DNA of 64,000 nucleotides from Amorphophallus konjac (GCA_022559845.1 CM040120.1:311834740-311898739); one strand, 5' to 3'; shown: positions 45,460 to 58,598, counted from the stretch's first letter. The notes: generated by a model from the letters alone, not told the origin. Made by a program: numbers and translations.

Positions 45460-45471
45460 GCTCTGATACCA
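45460..45471 (-). other. Primer binding site, initiator tRNA-Met
   Basis: TGGTATCAGAGC on the - strand, two bases from the LTR end. Complementary to the 3' end of plant initiator tRNA-Met. Confidence 0.9.
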
Positions 45472-46360
45472 AGTGTTGGGTTCGGTGCAGTAGATTCAGA
45501 GGGGGGTGAATGAATCTCCCCTTAAAAACTTCACCCAATTAAAAATTCTTCTTGATACTAACAGAAGTCCAATAAGCAATTGCGGAATTCAGATTCACTA
45601 AGTCAAGTGATATGCTTATAGATGAACTGACTAGTGACTTAGGAACAATGTCAAAGGGCTCTCAAAGCTACAATCGAACACACAGTGTGCAATCAAACCA
45701 TATCGTCCCTAAGCATTCATCTAGCGCCAATCAGATAAAAAAATTCAAACCACAGTGCACAAAGGATTTTTAGGTGGTTCGGTCCTCCAGACCTACATCC
45801 ACCCCACACTCAAACCTGAGTGTGGATTCCGCTGACTCACAGCTTGAACAGCTGGGCATCACAGCTTGCCATACAACCGCTGGGCAACACAGCTTGCCAT
45901 CCGTTGGGCAACACAACTTGCCATCCGCTGGGGACTACAGCTTAACCCGTCCGAGATATCCACCTCGCCGCTGTGCATCACAGCTTGCACTGCTGACAGA
46001 CAGCTTGAAGAAAGGTTTAAAAGGAAAGCAAAAACAAGAAACTACAACAACGAAAAACTATAAACAATGAAGCACGAATGTGGCTCACAAGGAGCTGACT
46101 GGATTGGATTTGATCCAACTTCCAGTGGAGACAGATTATCTTATGAAGTCTTCTCTCTTCTCAACTAACGAGCTCTCTTCCTCTTTCTTTTTCTTCTTCT
46201 TCTCTGCTCTCGATCTCTCACTCTCTTTTTCTTTCTCTTCTTCTTCTTCTCTATCTTTCTCTTCACACTCTTTCTTCTTCTTCTCTTTTCTTTCTTACTG
46301 AATCGTGCAGGCTCTCCTCTGCTTCAGTCGATCAGCCTTCTCCTGAGGAAGAAGACTTCC

Positions 46361-46367
46361 TTTTATA
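46361..46367 (-). promoter_or_regulatory. TATA box of the Sirevirus-like 5' LTR
   Basis: TATAAAA followed by GGAAGTC on the - strand, with a purine-rich tract downstream. It would drive the genomic transcript. Confidence 0.6.
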
Positions 46368-46559
46368 GCAGCAGCAAGCAAGAGGGCGTGTGACTTCCAC
46401 ATTTCCCGCCCAGAAGCTTGGACCACGTGGTAGCATCCTGTCAGCCCTTCCAGCCTCGGATGACGTGCCAGGTGCCAACCTCGGATCACGTGCCTTCATT
46501 AAGCTTCACGAACAGAACATGTCAGATAGTCAGATAGAGTTATCAGTTTAATGTCGACA

Positions 46560-47510
46560 CCTTGTACAAACTTTGTATTGTAATGCAGTGTGTAGACTTT
46601 GCAATGTATGGACTTTGCAAAGCGAAGACAAAGTATAGACTTAGAGTGAACGATGCACAGATGCCTGAACCACACAGACTGTATAGACTTAGTGTGGCTT
46701 GAAGCACAGAATGCAATGGCTAAGGTTATGAGTGTATAGACTCTGCATGCGTGCTACATCAATGTACAGACTTGCTGACAATGAGTGTGCAGACTCTGCT
46801 TTCAATAATGCACAATGTATAGACTTAGTCATGCGTGCAGCAAAGACAATGTACAGACTATGCCATGCTCACAGTTAATGCATCTACAGACTTGTATGAG
46901 GAACATGCTGTACAGACTTAGATGAATGACCCACAAGCTGCAATGTGTAGACTTGAAGAGCATTCAGCAGCCAATGTATAGACTTGCAGACTTGTGCAGA
47001 CTAGACAGTGTATGGACTTGATGAGCATGCAGCACACAATGTGCAGACTTCGTGAACATGCAAGTGAGCGATGTACAGACTTGCTAAACAATGCATGCAC
47101 AAGACGCTAAGGAATGTACAGACTTAGTGTCTTGAGTATAGTGATGCACAGATCAATGTATAGACTTGACTGATGAGCAGGCATGCAGCAAATGTATAGA
47201 CTTGACGAAATGTCCATGTGATGCAACATGACTCTGTACAGACTTAGCCCGAGCAAGGGCTGTACAGACTTGAGAAAGCGCGATGCATAGACTTTGGCAA
47301 AGCAGCGATGTATAGACTTGAACACATGCATTATGTGATGTACTGACTTGGACGCATGCATGCTATGCGATGTGTAGACTTGCCAGCAGCAAGTGTATGT
47401 ACTTACCAGCTATGAATGTGCAGACTTTATCTTGAATGATGCATGTACAGACTTGCTGTCATGATGTACAAACATAGTCCAATGTACAGACTTGCTGAAC
47501 TGTCGTATGG
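46560..47510 (-). repeat. LTR array of CAAGTCTGTACATT words (5' LTR copy)
   Basis: About 30 copies, matching position by position the array at 26620-27570. Conserved spacing between the two LTRs shows that the array pre-dates insertion of this element. Confidence 0.9.
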
Positions 47511-47561
47511 ACATAACACCCATGAATGCTTGGACAGCCTTCAACGAGTGTACACACTTTG

Positions 47562-50244
47562 TGTAAGACCCCGAGTTTCTGTACAAATATTAAAATTCGT
47601 AAATAGTAAATGTTGAATAGTGACTGTGGTAAATAGTAAATAGTAAAATTTTTGACTATCATATAAAAATTCTGAAAAATGGTAGTTAATTAGTAAAGAC
47701 CATGGTAAACACTTTGGTCTTCTGTACTTGACCCTAATAAAATCATTTACATGGCTTAATCAGTGATTTAAGCCTGACTTAAAAACGCAGAAAACACTAT
47801 TCATACGAAAATACAACTACCTTAGAAAAATCTGTAAAAATCACATCTGATAGAGGGTATTTTTCTTAGCAACTTTGTCTTCTGAAGTTTCATCGGTAAA
47901 AATCAGAAACTCTCTCTATCGACTAAACCGTTGAACATTGGGTTAAATTATTATTTTAATCTTAAGATTGGGAGATTAACAATAAACCTCGTGATAAAAT
48001 TCCATAAAAATCATATTATGAAAGAGCATGTCTTGATTAGTAATTTTGTCTTTTGGGTCCAATTCATTAAAAATCATTTAGTAACATTAAATTGAGGTCT
48101 TAGTTAACCATTCCTTAATCTTTTGGATTAGGCTTAGATTAGGCTAACCTTATCTTGAGAAACACGTGAAACCGTGTTTTGGTTGGCAGAAACACGTTGT
48201 CAACAATGCAAAGGATTTTGCGGCTCTAACCAAACCGTGTGTGAAGATTAAACACTCCTCTTCCAAACCTATAAGTAGAGGAAGCCCCCTTAAACATTTC
48301 TTAAACACAAAAGGGTTCTTGCTGCTGTGAAGAAGCTCTGCAAGTCTACTGTTCATCTTCTTCCCCATTCATCTTTCCTTATTTCATCGGTTAAGGTAGG
48401 TAACCATGGCACAAACCTTGAATTTGATAAATGGAATGAAAGGGCATCATGTTAGCTTGTAGAAACCATGCTTTTCCATTTATTTACATACTCAAATGCA
48501 TAAACCGTCGGATTTATGCTTCTGTTTCGCTATTCCCGTGTTACAGGGATTAACGGTTCCAACCGGACCGCTTTATCTCTTAGACGGCTCAGAACTGCCC
48601 GCCCGACTTATACAAACGGCCCAATTAGAACCGCCTGTCTTGTATAAAACGGCCCAATGATAACCGTTTTACAGCCAGTAGGTTTAACGGCCCACTGTCA
48701 TCCGTTTAACTTCCAGAAAATTGATTTTTTGCTATTTGACCCATTTAACAATGTTAATTAGTAAAAATTGACAATCCACATAAATAACAGATAATGACAT
48801 GAGTAAATTTCTTTTATTTGCAATATCTATTTTGATAAATTGTTTAAAGTGAAAATCATTGAAATTCACTTGTAACTTTGGATAAATTGAATAAGTATGG
48901 TAAATAGCTAAACTTTACCATAGGTAATTTCTGTAAATTACTGTAAACCAGAAAATTACTGGCCGACTTATGGCAAGTCTTTGACCAATTAGCCGGACAC
49001 TCCATCCGGTAAACTTTACATTTTTACCGTAGAACATTTTTACCGTGGTAAATTACGGTTACATCATGACTATTGTTTTAACTTGATTAATTGGCCGATT
49101 ACCCTTGGATAATCTTCGGTCATATTTGAGCCCGGAATTGATCAATGGACATTAAACTGAAATTGGTTGGTTTAATTGTTATTGGCAACCCGGTGACTAT
49201 TTTGCATAAATTATCTTATAATTAGATATTATCGTTATGCTTAATACGGATTCTCTTGAACCGTATTTCTTAAAATACGACCCGAATGGTTCGTATATTC
49301 GTTCTTCGGAACTTACTTCTCTCTCTCGAACGGCTTACTGTCAACCGTTCATTCTTGGCCCCGTGACTCGTTACTCATGTGAGTACGGCCCGGTGTTTGC
49401 CGTACGACTACCTTGTTTTGAGTTTTTCATCGTGGTTATACTCTTGAATCAAAGGAGGCAAGTGTCGTCCTTTACATCTTGTACCCGACAGAAATTCATC
49501 TGATTATATTGGCCATAATTGACTATGTCTAGACGGGGGATCGGTGATCCAATTGAAATGAAATGCCAACGCATCATAAGGGCCCGGTCTGGTCCTGGGG
49601 AGAGCGCCCGAAAAGATATTGAGCCCATTGGGATGTTTATGACAGGGTGAGGCATTGCACCCGAATACTTGACTTGACATGTTACGTCTATGACAAACTC
49701 TTGTTACTTGACTCGTGCGTATTTACTTGGTTACATGTGTAACATACTTGCTGGCCAAATTATCTACTGTTACTTTACTTGTTCATTACTTGGTAAATTG
49801 TTATATTTCTTGACCTTGCAAGATATCTTTTACATTGTTTCTTTTATCGTATCGTCATTCTTTATTTACTGCATTTCATATAAATTGAAAATCAATGGTT
49901 AATTACGTAAACCTGTTTGTGGTTATCTACTGAGCGCGTTTAGCTCACTCCTACTTTTCCCCTCTTTCCAGGTGATGAACTTGTCGGGAATGGACTGGAG
50001 TGATATCGAGAGATAGTTTTAGTTTATTGAGTCAGTTTGTACCTTTAGTATTAGTGAGAGATTGTTCTAGTATTTTGCTTATTATTTGGATGTAGTTGTT
50101 CTACCCAGTGTACTCAACTTTATTATCAATAAAACTCTGATTATTATCCTTTCCAACCTTTTGTGCAATGGTTTGCAATGGTTCGGAATTATTGCTCGCT
50201 TGCCCCTAACCGTACGTCCCGAGATTCCGCATCGGGGCGTGATA
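47562..50244 (+). repeat. Tekay-type 5' LTR
   Basis: Starts TGTAAGACCCCGAG and ends GGGGCGTGATA, where the 3' LTR has GTGACA, so the terminal CA is mutated to TA here. TATAAGTAG near 48270 is the likely TATA box. A hairpin-forming word (CTACTGAGCG, then TTTAGCTCAC) lies at 49927-49950. The open frames inside are repeated in both LTRs and are not genes. Confidence 0.93.
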
Positions 50245-50251
50245 GTTTAGT

Positions 50252-50264
50252 TGGTATCAGAGCC
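50252..50264 (+). other. Primer binding site, initiator tRNA-Met
   Basis: TGGTATCAGAGCC, seven bases after the LTR end. Confidence 0.9.
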
Positions 50265-50474
50265 TAGGTCAATTTGTCCTAGGTATTTCACTTTAATGTT
50301 ATAGGTTTATTGGTTATAGGCTTAAGAAAACAACCTTGTGAGAATTGGGTAGGAATTTGGGTTAAGTTATTTAACCATAATCATGTTCTTCTTATCTAGT
50401 TCTTCTCTTCTCATCTAAGAAGTTCTTCTCTCATAAATAATCCGAGTAACTATTTTATAGGCACTTAACTAGAA
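50265..50474 (+). other. 5' leader of the Tekay-type element
   Basis: About 210 bp without coding, between the primer site and the gag ATG. Confidence 0.6.
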
Positions 50475-53400
50475 ATGGCAGCCAATCGTGCTGAGATGAG
50501 GAATTTACAGCGTACAGTTCAAGGACTTACGCAAGCCTTGAATGCACTGGCTCAGGCAGGAGCCGGAGCTGGAGCGGCACCTCATGGCGCAGCTCATGGC
50601 ACTGGAGATTTATATCAGAACTTCCGAGGAATGAACCCGCCTAGATTCGCTGGTTCAACTGATCCCGATGAAGCCGAGAATTGGCTCGACGAGATGGCAA
50701 GAATTTTTGAGGTCATGCAATGCACTGACCAAGAACGTGTTCTTTTATCCGTTTTCCAACTGGAACGTGATGCACGTGCTTGGTGGGAGTCTGTTAAGCC
50801 GACTCTCGGAGATCAACAAGTCTCGTGGGAAGAATTCGAGGAATATTTCAATGATAAATATTTTTCTGACCGCGTACAAGAAAAGAAGGGAGCAGAATTC
50901 GCAGCTTTAAAACAGTGAAGTTTATCGGTATCAGAATATGAGGCTCAGTTTTCACGACTCTCTCGTTATGCAAGACATCTTATTTCGACTGAGAGAATGA
51001 AGGCGAAGCGTTTCCTCAATGGTCTTCGACTTCATTATATCAATCAACTTGCACCACTGGAAATTTCTACATATTCTGAGATGGTAAGAAAGGCACAAAT
51101 ATTAGAAGATACTTTGGAAATGACTGAAAGGATTCGTGGTCAAGGTAACAAGAAAGAGCAACCGAAGGCACTCAAGAATGTTAAACCTGGATTTGGCACT
51201 GACCCGAGCAAGAAAAGACCCTTTACTAGTTCTGGTTCAAGTTCTGGTTCTGGTTCGTGGAAAGGCAAAATGCCGCGACAAGAAGACAAGAAACCTGATT
51301 CTATGATTCCATTCAAGGGCGTATGCCGATATTGTGATCGTCCTGGTCACAAGATGGAAGATTGTTTGCGCAAGCTAGGTGCATGTCTGCGGTGTGGAAG
51401 CAAAGAGCACCGTATACCCAACTGTCCTTTATTATCGGAACAAGCTATCCCGGCAAAACCTCTGAATTTCAAGAAGCCTCAAGGCAGGCTCCAGGCTCTT
51501 CATGCAAAGGAAAAAGATATCGCCGAGGATGGTGGACTTGTCGAAGGTACTCTTGTTATATTCGACTTGCCAGCTTTTGTTCTAATTGATACTGGTGCAA
51601 CACATTCTTTTATTTCACGGAGATTTGCTAAATCTTTAGCTATGGCACCTGTTTTGTTGAGTTCTCCGTTAGAAATATCAACCCCTATTGGTTCTAAATC
51701 AGCAATTCAGCATTACTATCCTTCTAGTAAGGTTATGGTAAATGATCAGAATTTTCCAGCTGATTTGATTTGTATGGACATGAAGGATTACGATGTAATC
51801 CTAGGAGCTGATTGGTTGGCTCGGTATGAGGCCAATGTTCATTGTAGTTCTTGTTCCGTGTCTTTTTCTAGACACCCCGGATTATCCTTCAAGGGAGTGA
51901 AACACCCTAGTTCTATCTCTCTTATCTCGACTCTTCCTGCTGATAAGTTATTGAGGCGTGGATGCGAAGCTTTTCTAGCTTTTGTTCTTGCGTCCCCTGA
52001 ACAGCAGATGGAGATTAAGGACATTTCTATTGTCCGAGAATTTCCGGACGTATTTCCAGAGGAGTTACCAGGACTTCCGCCTCTGCGTGAAGTTACATTT
52101 TCTATTGATCTTATTCCTGGATCATCTCCTGTTTCTAAAGCCCCTTATCGCATGTCTCCTGCGGAATTACGGGAATTGAAGCAGCAATTGTTGGAATTAC
52201 TCGAGAAGGGTTTTATTCGCCCGAGTGTTTCCCCTTGGGGAGCTCCTGTATTGTTTGTTCGGAAGAAAGATGGTTCGATGAGATTATGCATCGATTATCG
52301 GCAACTTAACCAGTTGACTGTCCAGAACAAGTATCCTTTGCCAAGGATTGATGAGTTATTTGACCAGATTACTGGAGCTTCTTATTTTTCTAAGATCGAT
52401 CTTCGATCTGGATATCACCAGTTACGGATTAAAGAAGAGGATATTTATAAATCAGCTTTCCGTAGCCGGTATGGCCATTATGAGTTTGTCGTTATGCCTT
52501 TTGGGTTAACGAATGCACCGGCAGCTTTCATGCAGTTAATGAACAGTGTGTTCCGACCCTACCTTGATCAATGGGTTGTGGTATTCATAGATGATATTTT
52601 GATATATTCCAAGAGTGAAAGAGAACATGCCGAGCATCTGAGGATGGCTTTGCAATTACTGAGAGATCACCAATTATATGCTAAGTTGAGCAAGTGTGAT
52701 TTCTGGTTACAAGAGGTGTCTTTTCTAGGACATATTATTACCAAGGATGGTATTTCTGTAGATCCATCGAAGGTGGAAGCAGTAAAGAATTGGGAACAAC
52801 CTACCAGTGTCACTGAAGTGAGGAGTTTTCTTGGCCTGGCTGGTTACTATCGAAGGTTTATTCAAGATTTCTTTAAGATTGCGGTACCTCTGACGAAGTT
52901 AACCTGCAAAGAGATTAAGTTTGATTGGTCAATTGAATGCCAACGGAGTTTTCAGACTCTGAAGGATTGTCTGACTATTGCCCCTATTTTAACCTTACCT
53001 TCTGGTGAGGGTGGTTTCGTGGTTTACACTGATGCTTCTGGTATTGGCTTAGGCTGTGTGCTTATGCAGCACGGCAAGGTGATTGCCTATTCTTCTAGGC
53101 AGCTAAGAAAGCATGAAGTTAATTATCCAGTTCATGATTTGGAATTGGCAGCCGTGGTATTTGCTTTGAAGATTTGGAGGCACTACTTATATGGTGAATC
53201 ATTTACGGTATTTTCGGATCACAAAAGTCTGAAATACTTATTTTCTCAAAAGGAATTGAACATGAGACAAAGAAGATGGTTGGAGTATATAAAGGATTTC
53301 GACTTTTCTATTAAGTATCACCCGGGCAAAGGCAATGTGGTTGCTGATGCTTTAAGTCGGAAGCCTGTGGCTAAGATATCTAGTCTTATGTTACAAGAAT

Positions 53401-54893
53401 GGAAATTACTGGAGCAAATGGCTAGTCTGGATATCAATATTGATAATGACCGGATATTGATTTCCCAGTTGCAACTGAAGCCCGAATTGTTGGTAGAAAT
53501 CAAGTTATTGCAAGATATTGATCCCGAGCTATTCGAGATTAAGGAAAGCTTGAGTAGCAGACCTGATTTCTCGATAGCCGATGATGGAAGATTATTATTT
53601 CAAGGTAGAACTTGTGTACCGAATGAGGCTAATATAAAGAATCAGATTCTTGAAGAAGCCCATAGATCCAAATATACTATCCATCCGGGAGGCACTAAGA
53701 TGTTCAAGGATTTGAAAAGGTCATTTTAGTGGCCGAACATGAAAAGGGAAATTGCAAATTTCGTGAGTACATGTCTTGTTTGTCAACAAGTAAAGGCCGA
53801 GCATTTCAGACCGGCAGGTAAATTGAAACCACTTGATATACCCCAATGGAAGTGGGAGAGTATTGGTATGGATTTCATTCTGGGTCTTCCTAAGACTCGA
53901 GGTGGTTATGATGCTATATGGGTAATTGTGGATCGACTGACTAAATCCGCACATTTCTTATCTATTAAGTCCAAGTGGACAGTCGATGTGCTGGCAGCAT
54001 TATATTTAAAGGAAGTGGTTAGGCTTCATGGTATCCCAGTCAACATTATATCCGATAGAGATCCGAGATTTACTTCTCATTTTTGGAAAGGATTGCAAGA
54101 ATCTCTTGGTACCCGTCTGAATTTCAGCACTGCATTTCATCCGCAAACAGATGGACAGACCGAGAGAACTAATCAAATAGTGGAAGATATGTTGAGAGCT
54201 TGTATGATCGACTTCGGTGGAAGTTGGAGCGATCATTTAGCATTGATAGAATTCGCCTACAACAATAGTTATCAATCCAGCATACAGATGACACCTTTCG
54301 AGGCTTTGTATGGAAGGAGCTGTCGTTCTCCATTATGTTGGGATGAGGTTGGCGAGAAGCAATGGCTTGGACCAGATCTTATCTCGGAGTCATCACAAAA
54401 TATTCGTATTATCCGAGACCGGTTACATGTGGCTCAATCGAGGCAAAAGAGCTATGCTGATAATATAAGAAGAGATTTGGAATTTCAAATTGGCGAGCAT
54501 GTGTTCTTAAAAGTCTCTCCTTCAAGAGGTATTCGTCGATGAGGTATTCATGGCAAGTTAAGCCCAAGGTATATTGGTCCATTTGAGATCCTTGATCGAG
54601 TGGGTGAAGTCGCCTATAGATTGGCCTTACCTCCTCAATTATCTGGTGTACATAACGTATTCCATGTATCTATGCTTCGGAAATACGTGTACGACCCTAG
54701 TCACATCATTCAACATGTGGACTTTGAATTTAAGAAGGATCTATCTTATGAAGAAAGACCAGTGAAGGTTCTGGATCGGAAAGAGCAACAACTTCGAAAT
54801 CGTTCCATACCGATGGTTAAAATCCAATGGAGTCGGCGTGGAATAGAGGAAGCTACGCCATACGGAAGCGTTATCCCGATCTATTCTAGGTAA
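50475..54893 (+). pseudogene. Tekay-type Gag-Pol polyprotein with chromodomain
   Basis: One reading frame from ATG 50475. Order: capsid (about 50600-51010), two CCHC knuckles ([14 protein letters not shown] near 51330 and [14 protein letters not shown] near 51385), aspartic protease ([10 protein letters not shown] near 51580), RT ([10 protein letters not shown] near 52580-52610), RNase H (YTDASG near 53020), integrase with zinc finger across 53680-53790 and the DDE core, and a chromodomain from about 54760. In-frame stops: TGA 50916-50918, TAG 53727-53729, TGA 54540-54542. The frame is otherwise never shifted until the tail, where a small deletion near 54852 moves the last residues out of frame, so the conserved chromodomain tryptophan is missing. 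The neighbouring frame carries the expected basic tail and stop. Inactive but young-looking. Confidence 0.9.
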
Positions 54894-54936
54894 GCTATTA
54901 TATTTTGGTCCAGTGAATTTGGAGGACCAAATTCTT

Positions 54937-54950
54937 TAAGTGGGGGAGGG
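54937..54950 (+). other. Polypurine tract of the Tekay-type element
   Basis: AAGTGGGGGAGGG, one base before the 3' LTR start TGTAAGACC. Confidence 0.85.
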
Positions 54951-57632
54951 TGTAAGACCCCGAGTTTCTGTACAAATATTAAAATTCGTAAATAGTAAAT
55001 GTTGAATAGTGACTGTGGTAAATAGTAAATAGTAAAAATTTTGACTATCATATAAAAATTCCGAAAAATGGTAGTTAATTAGTAAAGACCATGGTAAACA
55101 CTTTGGTCTTCTGTACTTGACCCTAATAAAATCATTTACATGGCTTAATCAGTGATTTAAGCCTGACTTAAAAACGCGGAAAACACTATTCATACGAAAA
55201 TACAACTACCTTAGAAAAATCTGTAAAAATCACATCTGATAGAGGGTATTTTTCTTAGCAACTTTGTCTTCTAAAGTTTCATCGGTAAAAATCAGAAACT
55301 CTCTCTATCGACTAAACCGTTGAACATTGGGTTAAATTATTATTTTAATCTTAAGATTGGGAGATTAACAATAAACCTCGTGATAAAATTCTATAAAAAT
55401 CATATTATGAAAGAGCATGTCTTGATTAGTAATTTTGTCTTTTGGGTCCAATTCATTAAAAATCATTTAGTAACATTAAATTGAGGTCTTAGTTAACCAT
55501 TCCTTAATCTTTTGGATTAGGCTTAGATTAGGCTAACCTTACCTTGAGAAACACGTGAAACTGTGTTTTGGTTGGCAGAAACACATTGTCAACAATGCAA
55601 AGGATTTTGCGGCTCTGACCAAACCGTGTGTGAAGATTAAACACTCCTCTTCCAAACCTATAAGTAGAGGAAGCCCCCTTAAACATTTCTTAAACACAAA
55701 AGGGTTCTTGCTGCTGTGAAGAAGCTCTGCAAGTCTACTGTTCATCTTCTTCCCCATTCATCTTTCCTTATTTCATCGGTTAAGGTAGGTAACCATGGCA
55801 CAAACCTTGAATTTGATAAATGGAATGAAAGGGCATCATGTTAGCTCGTAGAAACCATGCTTTTCCATTTATTTACGTACTCAAATGCATAAAACGCCGG
55901 ATTTATGCTTCTGTTTCGCTATTCCCGTGTTACAGGGATTAACGGTTCCAACCGGACCGCTTTATCTCTTAGACGGCTCAGAACTGCCCGCCCGACTTAT
56001 ACAAACGGCCCAATTAGAACCGCCTGCCTTGTATAAAACGGCCCAATGATAACCGTTTTACAGCCAGTAGGTTTAACGGCCCACTGTCATCCGTTTAACT
56101 TCCAGAAACTGATTTTTTGCTATTTGACCCATTTAACAATGTTAATTAGTAAAAATTGACAATCCACATAAATAACAGATAATGACATGAGTAAATTTCT
56201 GTTATTTGCAATATCTATTTTGATAAATTGTTTAAAGTGAAAATCATTGAAATTCACTTGTAACTTTGGATAAATTGAATAAGTATGGTAAATAGCTAAA
56301 CTTTACCATAGGTAATTTCTGTAAATTACTGTAAACCAGAAAATTACTGGCCGACTTATGGCAAGTCTTTGACCAATTAGCCGGACACTCCATCCGGTAA
56401 ACTTTACATTTTTACCGTAGAACATTTTTACCGTGGTAAATTACGGTTACATCATGACTATTGTTTTAACTTGATTAATTGACCGATTACCCTTGGATAA
56501 TCTTCGGTCATATTTGAGCCCGGAATTGATCAATGGACATTAAACTGAAATTGGTTGGTTTAATTGTTATTGGCAACCCGGTGACTATTTTGCATAAATT
56601 ATCTTATAATTAGATATTATCGTTATGCTTAATACGGATTCTCTTGAACCGTATTTCTTAAAATACGACCCGAATGGTTCGTATATTCGTTCTTCGGAAC
56701 TTACTTCTCTCTCTCGAACGGCTTACTGTCAACCGTTCATTCTTGGCCCCGTGACTCGTTACTCATGTGAGTACGGCCCGGTGTTTGCCGTACGACTACC
56801 TTGTTTTGAGTTTTTCATCGTGGTTATACTCTTGAATCAAAGGAGGCAAGTGTCGTCCTTTACATCTTGTACCCGACAGAAATTCATCTGATTATATTGG
56901 CCATAATTGACTATGTCTAGACGGGGGATCGGTGATCCAATTGAAATGAAATGCCAACGCATCATAAGGGCCTGGTCTGGTCCTGGGGAGAGCGCCCGAA
57001 AAGATATTGAGCCCATTGGGATGTTTATGACAGGGTGAGGCATTGCACCCGAATACTTGACTTGACATGTTACGTCTATGACAAACTCTTGTTACTTGAC
57101 TCGTGCGTATTTACTTGGTTACATGTGTAACATACTTGCTGGCCAAATTATCTACTGTTACTTTACTTGTTCATTACTTGGTAAATTGTTATATTTCTTG
57201 ACCTTGCAAGATATCTTTTACATTGTTTCTTTTATCGTATCGTCATTCTTTATTTACTGCATTTCATATAAATTGGAAATCAATGGTTAATTACGTAAAC
57301 CTGTTTGTGGTTATCTACTGAGCGCGTTTAGCTCACTCCTACTTTTCCCCTCTTTCCAGGTGATGAACTTGTCGGGAATGGACTGGAGTGATATCGAGAG
57401 ATAGTTTTAGTTTATTGAGTCAGTTTGTACCTTTAGTATTAGTGAGAGATTGTTCTAGTATTTTGCTTATTATTTGGATGTAGTTGTTCTACCCAGTGTA
57501 CTCAACTTTATTATCAATAAAACTCTGATTATTATCCTTTCCAACCTTTTGTGCAATGGTTTGCAATGGTTCAGAATTATTGCTCGCTTGCCCCTAACCG
57601 TACGTCCCGAGATTCCGCATCGGGGCGTGACA
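54951..57632 (+). repeat. Tekay-type 3' LTR
   Basis: Aligns end to end with 47562-50244 with few substitutions. Ends GGGGCGTGACA, followed by CTTTG. Confidence 0.94.
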
Positions 57633-57637
57633 CTTTG

Positions 57638-58598
57638 TGTGCGTGCAAAGGCAGTGAACGTAGATAAACCAAGCGATGTATAGACTTGCTAGAGTAATGC
57701 ACGAACACAGTCAGCAGGTACGTGCAAGCCAGACAGTGTATGGACTTCTCGTTATGCATCCAGACGAATGTACAGACTTGAGTTATGCAACTAAAGGCTG
57801 TACAGACTTGCTATGAAAGTGAGACGCAACATGAGACGCTCGAATGTACAGACTTGCAGGTTGTGTTAAGACACAGCATGAGACGCTGAGAGAGATGATG
57901 CATGCTTAGGCAGTGTATAGTCTTGTAAGACGCGATGCAATGTATGGACTCAGAAAGACGCTAAGTGAGACAAAGCATGAATAGCACTGGCGATGTACAT
58001 ACTTGCCATCTGAAGTGTGTACAGCTTTCACTGAAGAGTGTTCAGACTTAGCCTGCAACATTGTGTAGACTATGTAACGTGCAGACAAGACACTGTATGG
58101 ACTTGAGAGCGACCAGAACAATATACAGACTTTGACATGATGCATGAGATGCATGAAATGTATTGGCTGTACAGACTTGATCGATTAACAGCAGATGAGT
58201 GTATAGACTTCAGCTATCAAGGTTCAGGCAGGCTGTCTAAGGGTGTACAGACTATGCTGAGAGAGTGAGACTCTGGCTGTACAGATAACACTACAGCAAC
58301 ACACGTTGTACAGACTTCACGTGTGCAGGACTATGAACATTACAAAATGATGCAATGACATGCCAAATGAATGTGCAGAGTTATGAAATGCACCAGTTAT
58401 GAAATGCACCAATGCACACAGTCTGTTCATGTAATGACACTTAGATAAGATGTTAATGCACACAGCCTATTCCATGTAATGACACTGAGATAAGATGTTT
58501 AATGAAACATTCATATGCAACACAATAGATTCATATGCAGACACAAACAGATGATGACTTATTATAGTGTTTGCTATCATCAAAACCATAGGGACACA
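57638..58598 (-). repeat. Sirevirus-like 5' LTR, segment 2
   Basis: Resumes the LTR after the Tekay-type insertion and matches 39240-40196. It includes about 15-18 further copies of the AATGTACAGACTT word and ends at GGGACACA. Confidence 0.9.

Larger units (their letters stand above)
45474..47561 (-). repeat. Sirevirus-like 5' LTR, segment 1
   Basis: The counterpart of 25536-27576 plus the next 45 bp. It contains the TATA box at 46361-46367 and word array at about 46560-47510. It is interrupted by the Tekay-type element after 47561, with target CTTTG at 47557-47561. Confidence 0.92.
47562..57632 (+). mobile_element. Tekay-type chromovirus (Ty3/gypsy), full length
   Basis: Target duplication CTTTG at 47557-47561 and 57633-57637; LTRs 47562-50244 and 54951-57632, both about 2.68 kb and nearly identical. 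The interior has a tRNA-Met primer site, one gag-pol frame ending in a chromodomain, and a polypurine tract. The long LTRs and chromodomain type suggest the Tekay/Del lineage. It inserted into the right LTR of the Sirevirus-like element. Three nonsense codons and a deletion in the chromodomain make it inactive now. Confidence 0.92.
25536..58598 (-). mobile_element. Non-autonomous Sirevirus-like Ty1/copia element, interrupted by two nested insertions
   Basis: Two LTRs of about 3.05 kb flank a 5.3-kb interior. In + coordinates the left LTR is 25536-27576 plus 39188-40196 and the right is 45474-47561 plus 57638-58598. The element reads on the - strand: 5' LTR at the right, primer site at 45471-45460, gag at 45335-42826, polypurine tract at 40212-40200, 3' LTR at the left. 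LTRs begin TGTGTCCC and end ACCCAACA on the - strand. Gag with zinc knuckles, an initiator tRNA-Met primer site and repeated polypurine-like tracts fit the Sirevirus lineage. No protease, integrase or RT is present. No convincing target duplication was seen (GGTTA on the left, AGAGG on the right). Confidence 0.85.

Noticed and set aside
49237..49503. 88-residue open frame present again at 56625-56891
   Set aside because: It lies inside the Tekay-type LTR and is duplicated only because LTRs are duplicated; no domain.
50252..50264. tRNA-Met gene fragments
   Set aside because: These (also 45460-45471) are primer binding sites next to LTR ends, with no tRNA body.
25536..58598. A 5-bp target duplication for the Sirevirus-like element
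   Set aside because: Flanks read GGTTA on the left and AGAGG on the right; no shift of the borders gives a clean match, so none is claimed.
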